Shown: positions 24,469 through 33,659 of the stretch, piece by piece
Numbering within the stretch: the stretch's first letter is position 1
Layout of the letters: each line of letters opens with the position of its first letter
From: Microbacterium hibisci
GTDB taxonomy: Bacteria > Actinomycetota > Actinomycetes > Actinomycetales > Microbacteriaceae
Reading direction: 5' to 3'
Assembly (NCBI RefSeq): GCF_015278255.1
Contig: NZ_JADIJC010000003.1
Coordinates: forward strand, 124,001-188,000
Length of the DNA: 64,000 nt
Position numbers and translations under genes: made by a program
Notes under the pieces: model-generated
The model's database searches: none
Told to the model about the DNA's origin: nothing
What the model saw: the letters and a program-made list of their open reading frames with translations, nothing else

Positions 24469-25821
24469 CCCACTTCCGCGCCGATCGACGGCGGTCACTG
24501 GCACGCGCCGGTCGCCGCCGGGCCGCTGCACGCCACGGTGACAGTGCCCGGCTCGAAATCCCTCACCAATCGCGAGCTCATCCTCGCCGCGCTGGCCGAC
24601 GGCCCGAGCCGCCTGATCGCCCCGCTGCACTCGGACGATTCCACCCGCATGATCGAGGCGCTGCGCTCTCTGGGCGTCGGCATCGAGCTGGTCGAGGGCA
24701 ACGGGCTGTACGGCGACGACATCGAGGTCACGCCGGTCTGGCCGCTCCACGGCGACTCCGAGGTGAACTGCGGGCAGGCGGGCACCGTCATGCGCTTCGT
24801 CGCCGGGCTCGGCGGCTTCGCCCGCGGCGATGTCACCCTCACCGCTCACGAGAGCGCGCTGCATCGCCCGATGGGCGCGATGATCACGGCGTTGCGCGAC
24901 GTCGGCGTCGACATCGACGACGGCGGTCACTGGGCCCTCCCCTTCATCCTCCGCGGCCACGGCCACGTGCGCGGCGGCGAGGTCACCATCGACGCGAGCG
25001 CCTCGAGCCAGTTCGTGTCGGGCCTGCTGCTCGCGGCCCCGCGATTCGACGTCGGCCTGCAGCTGCGCCACTCGGGCGCGCGGCTGCCCAGCATCCCCCA
25101 CATCGACATGACGGTCGAGGCGCTCGCGCACCGCGGCGTCCACGTGGAGCGCCCCGCCGTGGGCGAGTGGATCGTCCCCGCGGGTCCGATCCGGGGCAAG
25201 GATGTCGCGATCGAGCCCGACCTCTCCAACGCCGCGCCGTTCCTCGCGGCGGCGATGATCGCGGGCGGCTCGGTGTCGGTCACGGGATGGCCGGCGCACT
25301 CGACGCAGCCGGGCGCCATGCTCACCGAAATCCTGTCGCTCATGGGCGCGCGCGTCGTGCGGCGCGGCGGAGCGCTCACCGTGACCGCCGGAGCCGGCAT
25401 CCAAGGCGTCGACCTCGACCTGTCGGCCGCCGGCGAGCTCACGCCGACGATCTTCGCCCTCGCCGCGTTCGCCGAGTCGCCGTCCACCCTGCACGGCATC
25501 GGGCACATCCGCGGTCACGAGACCGATCGCATCGCGGCGCTCGTCGCCGAGCTGCGTGGACTCGGCGGCGAGGCGGAGGAGCTCCCGGACGGCATCCGGA
25601 TCGTCCCGCGTCCGCTGCGCGGCGGCACCTGGCGGGCCTACCACGACCACCGCATGGCGACGACGGGCGCCCTGATCGGCCTGTCTGTGCCGGGCGTCGA
25701 GGTCGACGACATCGGCACCACGGCCAAGACGATGCCCGAGTTCCCGCAGATCTGGCAGCGGATGCTCGACGGCGACAGCGCCGACGGAGACGTGACCGAG
25801 GAGACGATGCGCGCGTCGTGA
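24448..25821 (+). CDS. aroA: 3-phosphoshikimate 1-carboxyvinyltransferase (EPSP synthase)
   Basis: The 457-residue protein transfers the enolpyruvyl group of PEP to shikimate-3-phosphate in chorismate synthesis. Substrate-site motifs are [17 protein letters not shown] (residues ~33-49), [28 protein letters not shown], and [13 protein letters not shown] near the end. Full length for the family with a short N-terminal extension. Divergent from sigR and upstream of rsgA, the order found in mycobacteria. Confidence 0.97.
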   Translation: MTADGYSPTSAPIDGGHWHAPVAAGPLHATVTVPGSKSLTNRELILAALADGPSRLIAPLHSDDSTRMIEALRSLGVGIELVEGNGLYGDDIEVTPVWPLHGDSEVNCGQAGTVMRFVAGLGGFARGDVTLTAHESALHRPMGAMITALRDVGVDIDDGGHWALPFILRGHGHVRGGEVTIDASASSQFVSGLLLAAPRFDVGLQLRHSGARLPSIPHIDMTVEALAHRGVHVERPAVGEWIVPAGPIRGKDVAIEPDLSNAAPFLAAAMIAGGSVSVTGWPAHSTQPGAMLTEILSLMGARVVRRGGALTVTAGAGIQGVDLDLSAAGELTPTIFALAAFAESPSTLHGIGHIRGHETDRIAALVAELRGLGGEAEELPDGIRIVPRPLRGGTWRAYHDHRMATTGALIGLSVPGVEVDDIGTTAKTMPEFPQIWQRMLDGDSADGDVTEETMRAS

Positions 25822-25885
25822 GACGCCGCGTGCAGGCTCGGCCGAGCGATCGGGATGACAGGGTGAACCGACGCGGAGCGACCGC

Positions 25886-26944
25886 ATGAGCTGGCTCGAC
25901 GACCTCGACGACGACGAGCCGGAGTTCGACGAGGCCGACGTGCGGGTGCGGCCCAACCCCAAAGCCAACCGCCCACGCACCAAGCGCCGGCCCGCGCACA
26001 GCGACGCCGAGATCGCCCGCGTGCTGGGGGTCGACCGGGGCCGGTACACCGTCCTCGTCGACGAGGACCTGCCGAGCGAGCGCACGGTGCTCGCCGCCCG
26101 CGCGCGCGAGCTGCGCAAGACCCCGATCGTGACCGGCGACAGGGCGCGTGTCGTCGGCGACACCTCTGCAGACGAAGGCACCCTCGCCCGGATCGTGGGC
26201 ATCGAGGAGCGCACCTCGCTGCTGCGCCGCAGCGCCGACGACACCGACCAGGTCGAGCGCGTCATCGTCGCCAACGCCGACCAGATGCTGGTCGTGGTCG
26301 CCGCGGCCGACCCCGAGCCCCGTCCCCGTCTCGTCGACCGGTACCTCGTCGCGGCGCTGGATGCCGGCATCCGTCCCCTCCTCGTCGTGACGAAGACCGA
26401 CCTCGCCGACCCGGCGGTGTTCCTCGCGCACTTCGACGGTCTCGACCTCGAGGTGTTCACGAGCGGGCGCGAGGAGATGCCCCTCGAGCGGATCGGCGCG
26501 GCGCTCGTGGGGCACTCGACGGTGTTCGTCGGCCACTCCGGCGTCGGCAAGTCCACGCTCGTCAACGCACTGGTGCCCGAGGCGCGGCGCGCGACGGGCC
26601 ACGTCAACGTCGTCACCGGCCGCGGCCGCCACACCTCCAGCTCGACGGTGTCGCTGCGCTACCGCGGCGAGACCGGCAACGGCTGGGTGATCGACACGCC
26701 CGGCGTGCGCTCGTTCGGGCTCGGCCACGTCGACCAGGCGAACATCCTGCGCGCCTTCACGGATCTCGACGAGATCGCGCAGGAGTGTCCGCGCGGCTGC
26801 ACCCACCTGCCCGATGCGCCGGACTGCGCGATCGTCGAGGCGGTCGAGGACGGACGGCTCGGTCCCGGCGGCGCCGCCCGCCTGGACTCGCTTCAGCGGC
26901 TGCTCGAGACGTTCGCGAAGAGGGCGCAGGAGCCGGGCGCATAG
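25886..26944 (+). CDS. rsgA: Ribosome small-subunit-dependent GTPase A
   Basis: The 352-residue protein has an N-terminal OB-like region and then a circularly permuted GTPase: TKTDL (G4) precedes the P-loop GHSGVGKSTLVNAL (G1) and DTPGV (G3). The C-terminal zinc site is CPRGCTHLPDAPDC. It matures 30S subunits. The acidic N-terminus (SWLDDLDDDEPEFDEADV) is usual in actinobacterial versions. It follows aroA by 64 bases. Confidence 0.96.
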   Translation: MSWLDDLDDDEPEFDEADVRVRPNPKANRPRTKRRPAHSDAEIARVLGVDRGRYTVLVDEDLPSERTVLAARARELRKTPIVTGDRARVVGDTSADEGTLARIVGIEERTSLLRRSADDTDQVERVIVANADQMLVVVAAADPEPRPRLVDRYLVAALDAGIRPLLVVTKTDLADPAVFLAHFDGLDLEVFTSGREEMPLERIGAALVGHSTVFVGHSGVGKSTLVNALVPEARRATGHVNVVTGRGRHTSSSTVSLRYRGETGNGWVIDTPGVRSFGLGHVDQANILRAFTDLDEIAQECPRGCTHLPDAPDCAIVEAVEDGRLGPGGAARLDSLQRLLETFAKRAQEPGA

Positions 26945-27000
26945 TCGTGGACGGCGGTGGCGCCCGGAAGCCCGGTCGGGCCGCCGCCTAGAGTGGAACG

Positions 27001-27471
27001 GTGACCACGACGCGCCTCGAACCCGGCTCCCCCGCCCCCGCCTTCACCCTCGTCGACCAGGACGACCGGGCCGTCACGCTGCAGGACCTTCGCGGCGGGC
27101 GCGTGATCCTCTTCTTCTACCCCGAGGCGATGACGCCGGGCTGCACGAAGGAGGCCTGCGACTTCCGCGACAGCCTCGCACCCCTCCAAGAGGCCGGCTA
27201 CACGATCCTCGGCGTCTCGCGCGATCAGCCCGAGAAGCTGCGCCGGTTCCGCGAGCGCGACGGACTCACCTACGACCTCCTCAGCGACCCCGACCACAAG
27301 GTGCACGAGAAGTACGCCGTCTGGGGCGAGAAGGTCAACTACGGCAAGACGTTCATGGGCGTCATCCGGTCGACGTTCGTGATCGACGAGGAGGGCCGCA
27401 TCTCGCACGCGCTCTACAACGTGCGCGCCACCGGCCACGTCGCACGGCTGCGGGCGGCACTGGGCGTCTGA
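27001..27471 (+). CDS. bcp: Thioredoxin-dependent thiol peroxidase (Bcp/PrxQ)
   Basis: The 156-residue peroxiredoxin starts at GTG 27001. The peroxidatic Cys is in EAMTPGCTKEACDFRD, with a second Cys five residues later as the usual PrxQ resolving Cys. TFVIDEEGRI and the C-terminal LRAALGV are family-like. It reduces hydrogen peroxide and organic peroxides with thioredoxin. Position near sigR/rsgA is consistent with redox defence. Confidence 0.95.
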   Translation: MTTTRLEPGSPAPAFTLVDQDDRAVTLQDLRGGRVILFFYPEAMTPGCTKEACDFRDSLAPLQEAGYTILGVSRDQPEKLRRFRERDGLTYDLLSDPDHKVHEKYAVWGEKVNYGKTFMGVIRSTFVIDEEGRISHALYNVRATGHVARLRAALGV

Positions 27472-27548
27472 CCGCGCGGGTCGCCCCTCGCGGGTCGTCC
27501 CTCGCGGGCGCCGATCGGGACGGGTGGGCGCGGACGGCTGAACGAGAG

Positions 27549-27974
27549 TCAGCGGGATGCCGCGCCCGGCGCCCCGCCGTCGACGTCGTCGCCGCGGCGA
27601 GCCGCCCTCCCGGCATCGCGCACCGCCAGCACGAGCAGCACCAGCACCACGAGCGCGGGAGCGGCGAGCGCACACGCGAGCGCGGGCTCGGCGAAGGCGC
27701 CGGTCGCGGCGCCGATGGCCACCGCGAGGATCAGGAACTGCGTGACGATGCCGCCCGAGCGTCCCCACGACTGGCCGCGCCAGATCGCGACGGCGAAGGC
27801 GAGCACCGCGACCGCGCCGATGAGCGTCAGCACGAGGAGGGCGATGGCGCTCACGAGCGAGCCGGTGTCGCCGGTGACGATGGCCACGAGCTCGCGCACG
27901 GTGAGGGCCGCGAGGCCCGCTCCCTCGAGTCCCACCAGCACGGCGGCGGCCCTTCCGGACAGGTTTGTCCGCAT
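27549..27974 (-). CDS. Small integral membrane protein, unknown function
   Basis: The 141-residue protein from ATG 27974 (AAGGAG-type ribosome site upstream) has four hydrophobic stretches: AAAVLVGLEGAGLAALTV, AIALLVLTLIGAVAVLAFAV, GIVTQFLILAVAIGAATGAF and CALAAPALVVLVLLVLAV. The RGQSWGRSGGIVTQ loop between segments two and three is typical of a four-helix family widespread in actinobacteria. No function can be assigned. It is divergent from whiB1. Confidence 0.8.
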   Translation of the reverse strand: MRTNLSGRAAAVLVGLEGAGLAALTVRELVAIVTGDTGSLVSAIALLVLTLIGAVAVLAFAVAIWRGQSWGRSGGIVTQFLILAVAIGAATGAFAEPALACALAAPALVVLVLLVLAVRDAGRAARRGDDVDGGAPGAASR

Positions 27975-28221
27975 TCTCCGACCACTCCTTCTTCGGCTCA
28001 CATCGCGTTTGTGCGAATCCTCCAGAGCCCTGGGGGAACACTCAGGAAGACCTACACAAACCCGCCGGCGAACCCTTGATTCAGGTAAACCGCTATGGGA
28101 CGATTGGTGAAGCCGTGTGCTCCCACAGCGACGTGGGGCGAGTGATCTCGCACATCCCACCCAGGGTATCGGACCCGAACCGAGCCCAAATCCCCACCCC
28201 TCTGTTACAAGGAGCACCACC
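27975..28221. promoter_or_regulatory. Divergent region upstream of whiB1
   Basis: This 247-base stretch of lower GC than its neighbours must carry the promoter of whiB1 and of the membrane-protein gene. I see no convincing -35/-10 pair or CRP-type site. Confidence 0.4.
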
Positions 28222-28470
28222 ATGGACTGGCGCGACAAGGCCGCCTGCCTGACCGTCGACCCCGAACTGTTCTTCCCCGTGGGGAACACCGGCCCGGCCG
28301 TCGATCAGATCGAGAAGGCCAAGTCGGTGTGCGCGCGCTGCACCGTCACCGAGATCTGCCTGCAGTACGCCCTCGAGACCGGTCAGGACTCGGGCGTGTG
28401 GGGCGGTCTCTCCGAAGACGAGCGCCGCGCCCTCAAGCGTCGCGCCGCCCGCGCGCGCCGCGCCTCCTGA
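28222..28470 (+). CDS. whiB1: WhiB-family iron-sulfur transcriptional regulator (WhiB1-like)
   Basis: The 82-residue protein has the four Wbl cysteines: one in DKAACL, a CxxC in SVCARCTV, and one in EICLQYAL. GVWGGLSEDERR is followed by a basic AT-hook-like tail (KRRAARARRAS). Wbl proteins hold a NO- and O2-sensitive [4Fe-4S] cluster and bind the primary sigma factor. It has an AAGGAG ribosome site 7 bases before ATG 28222. Next to pdtaS as in Mycobacterium (Rv3219/Rv3220c), which supports the WhiB1 assignment. Confidence 0.94.
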   Translation: MDWRDKAACLTVDPELFFPVGNTGPAVDQIEKAKSVCARCTVTEICLQYALETGQDSGVWGGLSEDERRALKRRAARARRAS

Positions 28471-28485
28471 GCAACACCAAGAGAG

Positions 28486-28514
28486 AACGGATGCCGCGGC
28501 CCGCGGCATCCGTT
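28486..28514. terminator. Perfect palindromic terminator between whiB1 and pdtaS
   Basis: Arms AACGGATGCCGCGG and CCGCGGCATCCGTT, 14 bp perfect around a single C. It lies between convergent genes and so can stop transcription both ways. The same 13-bp arms recur at 34060-34086. Confidence 0.8.
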
Positions 28515-28543
28515 CTGCATGTCTCCGCTCTTCGCCGAGCGGC

Positions 28544-30028
28544 TCAGCCCTTCGAGCGCTCGATGTAGCGCAGCGGGATCTCGATCGTCACCTCGGTGCC
28601 GCTGCCCATGATGGTGTGCCAGTCGATGGTGCCACCGAGCTCGCCCTGGATGAGCGTGCGCACGATCTGCGTGCCGAGGCCGCGCCCGACCTGCCCCTCG
28701 GGCAGTCCGGAGCCGGTGTCGCGCACCCGCACCTCGAGCCGGTCGTCAGTGCGCTCGGCGATGATCTCGACGTCGCCCTCCTGGCCGGCGAGGCCGTGCT
28801 CGACCGCGTTCGTCACCAGCTCGGTGAGAGCGAGTGCGAGCGGGGTCGCGTATTCGCTGGGCAGGGTGCCGAAGCGCCCGGTCGAGTGCGTCTTCGCGCG
28901 CGTGTTGGGGGCGGCCGCCACCTCAGCGACGAGCTTCAGCACGCGCGCGAACACCTCGTCGAAGTCCACGTTCTGGGCGAGGCCCTCCGAGAGGGTGTCG
29001 TGCACGACGGCGATGGCCGAGACACGGCGCATCGCCTGCGTGAGCGCTTCGCGCGCCTCGTCGGTGTGCGAGCGACGGGCCTGGATGCGCAGGAGCGACG
29101 CGACCGTCTGCAGGTTGTTCTTGACGCGGTGATGGATCTCGCGGATCGTCGCGTCCTTGGTGATCAGCTCCTGCTCCTGGTGGCGGATCTCGGTCACGTC
29201 GCGACACAGGACGATCGCACCGATGCGCGTGCCCTGATCCCGGAGCGGGATGGTCCGCAGCGACACCGTCACGCCGCGCGCCTCGAGGTCGGCGCGCCAC
29301 GGTGCGCGCCCGGTGACCACGACCGGCAGCGACTCGTCGAACTGGCGCTTCGTGGGGAGGATGCCGGTCACGACCTCGACCAGGGACTCGCCCTCGAGCT
29401 CGTCGTCGAATCCCAGCCGGTTGAACGCCGACAGCGCGTTGGGGCTCGCGAACGTCGTGATGCCGTCGACGTCGAGGCGGACGAGCCCGTCGGATGCACG
29501 CGGCGCACCCCGACGCGGCGAGGTGGGCGCCGTGAGGTCGGGGAAGTCGCCCGACGCGATCATGCCGAACAGGTCGTCGGCGCAGTCGTTGAACGTGATC
29601 TGCTGGCGCGACGGCGTGCGCGCCTCGCCGAGGTTCGTGTGGCGGGTCAGGACGCCGATGACGGTGACCTCGCCGCCGTGCTTGCGGGCCACGGGCACGG
29701 CGCGCACGCGCGTGGGCGTCTCTTCGAACCAGTCCGGCGAGGCCGAATCGACGATGCGGCCGCTCTGGAACGCCTCGCGCACCTGCGTGCGCCACTGCGG
29801 ACGCACGCGGTCACCGACGATGTCGCGGTAGAAGAGCGTCGCGGCGCCGCCCGGGCGCGTGTGAGCCACGGCCACGAAGGAGTCGTCGGAGGTCGGCACC
29901 CACAGCACGATGTCGGCGAACGCCAGATCGGCGAGGAGCTGGCCGTCCCCCGCGAGTCGGTGCAGCCACTCCACGTCTTCTTCGCTGGAGCGGCCCTGGG
30001 CGTAGACGAGATCGCTGAGGGTCGACAC
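28544..30028 (-). CDS. pdtaS: Cytosolic sensor histidine kinase PdtaS
   Basis: The 494-residue protein has no membrane segment. Order: a GAF-like N-terminal domain (to ~residue 150), a PAS-like domain (~180-290; VRLDVDGITTFASPNALSAFNRLG), a HisKA_2 phosphotransfer segment IREIHHRVKNNLQTVASLLR, and an HATPase with LTELVTNAVEHGL and GSGLPEGQVGRGLG. In mycobacteria PdtaS phosphorylates the ANTAR regulator PdtaR. No pdtaR is in this window. GTG start at 30028. Convergent with whiB1. Confidence 0.95.
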   Translation of the reverse strand: MSTLSDLVYAQGRSSEEDVEWLHRLAGDGQLLADLAFADIVLWVPTSDDSFVAVAHTRPGGAATLFYRDIVGDRVRPQWRTQVREAFQSGRIVDSASPDWFEETPTRVRAVPVARKHGGEVTVIGVLTRHTNLGEARTPSRQQITFNDCADDLFGMIASGDFPDLTAPTSPRRGAPRASDGLVRLDVDGITTFASPNALSAFNRLGFDDELEGESLVEVVTGILPTKRQFDESLPVVVTGRAPWRADLEARGVTVSLRTIPLRDQGTRIGAIVLCRDVTEIRHQEQELITKDATIREIHHRVKNNLQTVASLLRIQARRSHTDEAREALTQAMRRVSAIAVVHDTLSEGLAQNVDFDEVFARVLKLVAEVAAAPNTRAKTHSTGRFGTLPSEYATPLALALTELVTNAVEHGLAGQEGDVEIIAERTDDRLEVRVRDTGSGLPEGQVGRGLGTQIVRTLIQGELGGTIDWHTIMGSGTEVTIEIPLRYIERSKG

Positions 30029-30051
30029 GCATCTAGCCTAGAGCGCGCGGC

Positions 30052-31365
30052 TCAGCCGGCCGGTGCGGCGACGCGGGCGTCGGGCTGCGGCACGGCGTCC
30101 TGTCCGGAGCGACCGGCGGACGAGCGGATGCCGCGCCGCCGGCCCCTCACGCCGCGCTCGGGCTCGGGAGCCGGCACGAGCGCCTCGCCGACGAATCGCC
30201 GCACCGCGAGCGTCAGCGGTGATCGCGGCGCCACCTCGGCGATCGGCAGCGACGCGAGGATCGCGGCATCCGCTGATCTGGGGTCCTGCGGCAGGAACCA
30301 CACGTCGTCGATGCCGCCGAACCGGTCGAGCGTGCGCCGGACCTGGCCGCGCGCGTCGATGCCGAGGGTGCCGGGCCGCAGGCGGTTCGCCACCACCGCG
30401 ACGGGCGTCGCGCCGATCGTCGCACGCAGGTCGGCGTGGCCGCGGAGGAAGCGCGAGACCCCGACGGGGTCGGCCGCGACCACCGCGACGACGGAGTCGG
30501 CGCTGCGCAGCGCCGCGAGCGTGGCGGCGTTGCGGCGCGGCCCCTCGAGATCGCTCATGATCTCTTCATCGCGCTCGAGCGACGACGAGACGTCGACCAC
30601 CGTGTAATCCGCCCACTCGCGGCACGCGGCGAGCGCGGCGGCGACACGGCGCTCGCTGAGCTCGGGCCATCGCGACGGACGGTTGATGCCGGCGAGCACC
30701 TCGACGCCGGTGCGGCCGAGCGGGATCGCGATGCGCGTGAGCTCACGCGCATCGAGCCCACCGAGCTCTGCCTGACGGCACGCCGCCGCGAAGCCCGGCC
30801 CCTCGTCGGCGAGCCCCAGGGTGAGCGCCAGCGACGGCGCATGGGTGTCGGCGTCGACGAGGGCCACGTGCCGCCCGCCGCGCGCGAGTTCGATCGCCAG
30901 CTCGACGGCGACGGTGGACCGGCCGGGTGCGCCCGCCGGACCCCACACGGTGATCACGCGGGGCTCCGGTCGCGGGGCGGTCGGCGCAGCCGGCGCGGCC
31001 GGGCTCGCGGCGAGAGCCTCGGCGATGCGCCACGGCTCGGTGCCGCGCGGGAGCGGCGCCTCGAGCCCGCACGCCACGGCGAGCCGCTCCCCCGCCGGGT
31101 CGTCGACGAGCGGCAGCACTCTGGTGCCCGCGCGGTCGCAGAGCGCGACCACCGTGGGCGACATCGTGGCCCGCGACACCTCGATCACCAGCGCGTCGGC
31201 GTCGGCGAGCGCCTGCAGTATCGCCTCGGCGTCGGCCCCCAGCATCCGGTCCGACGCCGCGAGCGCGGGGGCCGATGCCGCGACCTGTGCGATGACGTCG
31301 ACGCCCTCGCGCCGGAGCCCTTCAATCAGGGGCGCCGCGTCGTCGACGGCGACGACCACTCTCAT
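30052..31365 (-). CDS. CpaE/MinD-like P-loop ATPase
   Basis: The 437-residue protein starts at ATG 31365. Its N-terminal ~120 residues resemble a degenerate receiver-like domain. After a Pro/Ala linker a deviant Walker ATPase domain follows: ITVWGPAGAPGRSTVAVELAIELA, then VALVDADTHAPSLALTLGL, with DYTVVDVSSSL later. The C-terminus is basic (GRRRGIRSSAGRSG). This is the CpaE layout seen in Tad pilus loci, but no other tad genes are here except the SAF-domain gene that overlaps its start. It may be a stand-alone localisation ATPase. Confidence 0.85.
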   Translation of the reverse strand: MRVVVAVDDAAPLIEGLRREGVDVIAQVAASAPALAASDRMLGADAEAILQALADADALVIEVSRATMSPTVVALCDRAGTRVLPLVDDPAGERLAVACGLEAPLPRGTEPWRIAEALAASPAAPAAPTAPRPEPRVITVWGPAGAPGRSTVAVELAIELARGGRHVALVDADTHAPSLALTLGLADEGPGFAAACRQAELGGLDARELTRIAIPLGRTGVEVLAGINRPSRWPELSERRVAAALAACREWADYTVVDVSSSLERDEEIMSDLEGPRRNAATLAALRSADSVVAVVAADPVGVSRFLRGHADLRATIGATPVAVVANRLRPGTLGIDARGQVRRTLDRFGGIDDVWFLPQDPRSADAAILASLPIAEVAPRSPLTLAVRRFVGEALVPAPEPERGVRGRRRGIRSSAGRSGQDAVPQPDARVAAPAG

Positions 31366-31994
31366 GAGCCGGCGCCCGTCGTCGGTACGACGGACAGCGC
31401 CGAGCCGTCGGCCATCGCGGCGAGCGTCGCCGAGACGTCCGCGCGCGGGATCACGAGCTCGAGCGCGGCCGCGCCGCCGCCGATCATGGAGTCGTCGCGG
31501 GTGACCGCGACCACGGTGGCGTCGGCGACGAGGATGCGGGGCTCGTCGTACGCGCCCTGCTCGACCAGCGGCGCCGACCACACCTCCACGACCGTGCCCG
31601 CGTCGACCGACGCGGGCACGTCGACAGCGCTGCGGACGACCACGCTGGTAGTGCGAGCCGAGTCGGGATCGCCGACGGATGCCGCAGGAACGAGTTCGCC
31701 CGCCTCGATCGTGCGGGTCGCGACCGCGGCCTCGTCGAGATCGTCGGGAGCCAGATAGGTGCCGGTCACCGGGCCGAGCGCGACCTCCACGACCTTGAGG
31801 TCGCCCGCCGCGATCGCCTCCCCCGGGACGATCGTGTGCGCCGCGGCGTAGACCGGAACGGTCTGCCTCGCCGCGGAGACGACGAGCCATACGCCCACGA
31901 CGGATGCCGCGACGAGGAGGACCCCGAGGAAGAATCGGGCGTCTCCCCAGAAAGCTCGACGAGGGGTGCGGACAGGGTCGCTGGCGGCCGTCAT
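31362..31994 (-). CDS. SAF-domain membrane protein (CpaB/FlgA-like)
   Basis: The 210-residue protein from ATG 31994 has one N-terminal membrane segment (FFLGVLLVAASVVGVWLVV) and then an SAF domain (YAAAHTIVPGEAIAAGDLKVVEVAL...; RTIEAGELVPAASVG). The rest faces outward. SAF domains occur in pilus-assembly CpaB and flagellar FlgA. The stop overlaps the CpaE-like start (ATGA), so the two work together. The frame is open upstream to 32012. Confidence 0.85.
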   Translation of the reverse strand: MTAASDPVRTPRRAFWGDARFFLGVLLVAASVVGVWLVVSAARQTVPVYAAAHTIVPGEAIAAGDLKVVEVALGPVTGTYLAPDDLDEAAVATRTIEAGELVPAASVGDPDSARTTSVVVRSAVDVPASVDAGTVVEVWSAPLVEQGAYDEPRILVADATVVAVTRDDSMIGGGAAALELVIPRADVSATLAAMADGSALSVVPTTGAGS

Positions 31995-32033
31995 GCGTCC
32001 ATCGTCACGCACTCGGGCACGGGGCGTCGGGCG

Positions 32034-32042
32034 TTATCCACA
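32034..32042 (+). promoter_or_regulatory. Perfect DnaA-box sequence upstream of the HTH gene
   Basis: TTATCCACA, the consensus DnaA box, in the divergent gap between the SAF and HTH genes. A second perfect copy lies at 33051-33059. Confidence 0.45.
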
Positions 32043-32092
32043 GGGGTTCGGGGGCCCGGCCCGCACCCGTGGGGCGGGTCCATAATGGGGGC

Positions 32093-32374
32093 ATGCCCGA
32101 AGACCCGACGTCCGACGTGCGTCTGCTGGCACCGGCCCAGGTGGGCGAGGTGCTCGGCGTCAGCGTCGACGAGGTGATGGCTCTCGTGAGGGAGGGCCGC
32201 CTGCGGGGGTTCCGCGTGGGCGCGCCGGCGCGGTGGCGGGTCGACGCGGCGAGCGTCGGCGAGTACCTCGACGACCAGGCCGAAGAGGCTCGTCGCATGG
32301 CGCTGTGGCGGCAGTCTCAGACCGCCAGCTTCCCGGAGCTCTGGGGCAGCGGCATCGTCCGCAACCCCGACTGA
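32093..32374 (+). CDS. Small helix-turn-helix DNA-binding protein (excisionase/BldC-like)
   Basis: The 93-residue protein has an N-terminal MerR-like winged helix typical of HTH_17: LLAPAQVGEVLGVSVDEVMALVREGRLRGFRVGAPARWRVDAASVGEYL. The tail EEARRMALWRQSQTASFPELWGS is unassigned. It is probably a small transcription factor; the phage excisionase role is unlikely as no mobile element is nearby. Divergent from the SAF/CpaE pair. Confidence 0.85.
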   Translation: MPEDPTSDVRLLAPAQVGEVLGVSVDEVMALVREGRLRGFRVGAPARWRVDAASVGEYLDDQAEEARRMALWRQSQTASFPELWGSGIVRNPD

Positions 32375-32404
32375 CGCGCGCGGGTGCGGCCGGCTGCCCC
32401 GCGA

Positions 32405-33010
32405 TCACGGGAGGTTCGGCGCCTCGTCCGCGCGGATCCATGCGATCGCGGCGAAGGGCACGAGGCGGTAGCCCGCCACGGCGTCCGCGCGGCGCGCCGC
32501 GCCCGGCTCGTGCAGGGCGAGGTCGAGGTGGTCCGCTCCCGCACGATCGATGGTGCCGGTGAGCCCGCGACCCGACGACAGGTGCACGGCGACTCCGGCG
32601 CGGCGGCGCACCAGGTCACGCAGCACGAATCCGAACGTGAGCCGGTCGGCCAGCGGCGAACGGGGCGGCGCGGGCCGGGCCGTGCGCAGCAGGTCGGCAT
32701 GCGGCATCCCGATAGCGACCAGCGCGGCGAACGGCACGATCACCGCGCCGGCCGGTCCCTCGGCGGGCGCCAGCGCGACCCAGTCCGCCCCCACGCCCGT
32801 CACTGCGGCCCGAAGCGTCGTCCCGTCGCTGAGGTCGAACGATGCGGCCACAGGGGCCGGGTCGCGGCCGCCGAGCAGCGTCAGCCGCTCGGCGAGCTGC
32901 ACCCGCGACAGGCGGAGGCGCTCGGCCTCGGTGTCGAGCGCCGCCCGTTCGGCCTCCCATTCGGAGGCGAGCTGATCCTCGAGGTCGTCGAAGAAGCGGT
33001 CCCAGCGCAC
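32405..33010 (-). CDS. Conserved actinobacterial hypothetical protein (201 residues)
   Basis: GTG start at 33010. The N-terminal ~50 residues look like a coiled coil (DDLEDQLASEWEAERAALDTEAERLRLSRVQLAERL). The rest is beta-rich and without membrane segments, in two similar halves (ASFDLSDGTTLRAAVTGVGADWVAL; VHLSSGRGLTGTIDRAGADHLDLAL), suggesting an internal repeat of a barrel-like fold. Function unknown. Confidence 0.8.
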   Translation of the reverse strand: MRWDRFFDDLEDQLASEWEAERAALDTEAERLRLSRVQLAERLTLLGGRDPAPVAASFDLSDGTTLRAAVTGVGADWVALAPAEGPAGAVIVPFAALVAIGMPHADLLRTARPAPPRSPLADRLTFGFVLRDLVRRRAGVAVHLSSGRGLTGTIDRAGADHLDLALHEPGAARRADAVAGYRLVPFAAIAWIRADEAPNLP

Positions 33011-33050
33011 TCAGTGAGAGTAGGGCAACAGGGGCTCGTCGGGCGGAGAG

Positions 33051-33059
33051 TTATCCACA
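33051..33059 (+). promoter_or_regulatory. Perfect DnaA-box sequence upstream of the Rv3235-like gene
   Basis: TTATCCACA in the divergent gap (33011-33141). See also 32034 and the one-mismatch copy TTATCCACC at 38320-38328. Confidence 0.45.
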
Positions 33060-33141
33060 GCTGACCGGGTTCGATTTTCCTGAGAGTTCCCCGTGTGTTC
33101 TACTGTCCCCAAGACAATCCCCCCTGTCGAGATAGGCACCC

Positions 33142-33579
33142 ATGGCAACGACGCCCGCGGGCACCGCCCGCGTACCCTATGCGTCCCGCAGCACGCAGCT
33201 CGCAGAGTTCTTCGCGCCGCAGCGGACGCCGTCCACCGCGCTCCCCCCGCCGGAGCCGTTCCTGCGCAACCTCACGCTCGGCGTGCTCGAGGTGTTCGCG
33301 GGCGTGCGCGAGGTCGATCAGCTCGCGCGCTGGCTCACCGAGGACGCGTACCGCAAGCTCGTGACGCGGGCCAACCTCGCCGCCCGCGCGCGCAGCGCGC
33401 GGGGTGCCGCGGCGCGACGGCCCGTGCACGCGATCATGTCGGTGCACGAGTCCTCACCGGCCGACGGCATCATCGAGGCGGTCGTCGTCGTGCGGGGTCC
33501 GGCCCGCACGCGGGCCCTCGCGGTGCGCATCGAGGGCATGGACGGGCGCTGGCGCGCGACGTCCCTCGCCCTCCTCTGA
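33142..33579 (+). CDS. Rv3235-family protein
   Basis: The 145-residue protein belongs to a small conserved actinobacterial family found near secA. Features: a Pro-rich N-terminus, a helical middle (RNLTLGVLEVFAGVREVDQLARWLTEDAYRKLV), and a beta-rich end (ARTRALAVRIEGMDGRWRATSLALL). No catalytic motif. Function unknown. Position fits the mycobacterial order, which supports the assignment. Confidence 0.82.
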   Translation: MATTPAGTARVPYASRSTQLAEFFAPQRTPSTALPPPEPFLRNLTLGVLEVFAGVREVDQLARWLTEDAYRKLVTRANLAARARSARGAAARRPVHAIMSVHESSPADGIIEAVVVVRGPARTRALAVRIEGMDGRWRATSLALL

Positions 33580-33625
33580 CACCGCCGCTCCGCACCGCGC
33601 CGCCGCCGGCCGCAAGTCAGGAGCC

Positions 33626-33655
33626 GGAGCCGGCCCCGACGTTGCGGCCGGCTCC
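33626..33655. terminator. Bidirectional terminator hairpin
   Basis: GGAGCCGGCC (33626-33635) and GGCCGGCTCC (33646-33655), a perfect 10-bp stem with a 10-base loop between two convergent genes. Confidence 0.7.
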
Positions 33656-33659
33656 GACG

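Noticed and set aside
28140..28160. CRP-type site upstream of whiB1
   Set aside because: AGTGATCTCGCACAT resembles half sites, but the spacing is one base short of the TGTGA-N6-TCACA pattern.
28616..30607. 663-codon plus-strand frame
   Set aside because: Antisense of pdtaS with no recognisable domain.
32034..33059. Replication origin
   Set aside because: Two DnaA boxes only, no AT-rich unwinding region and no dnaA, dnaN or parAB nearby.
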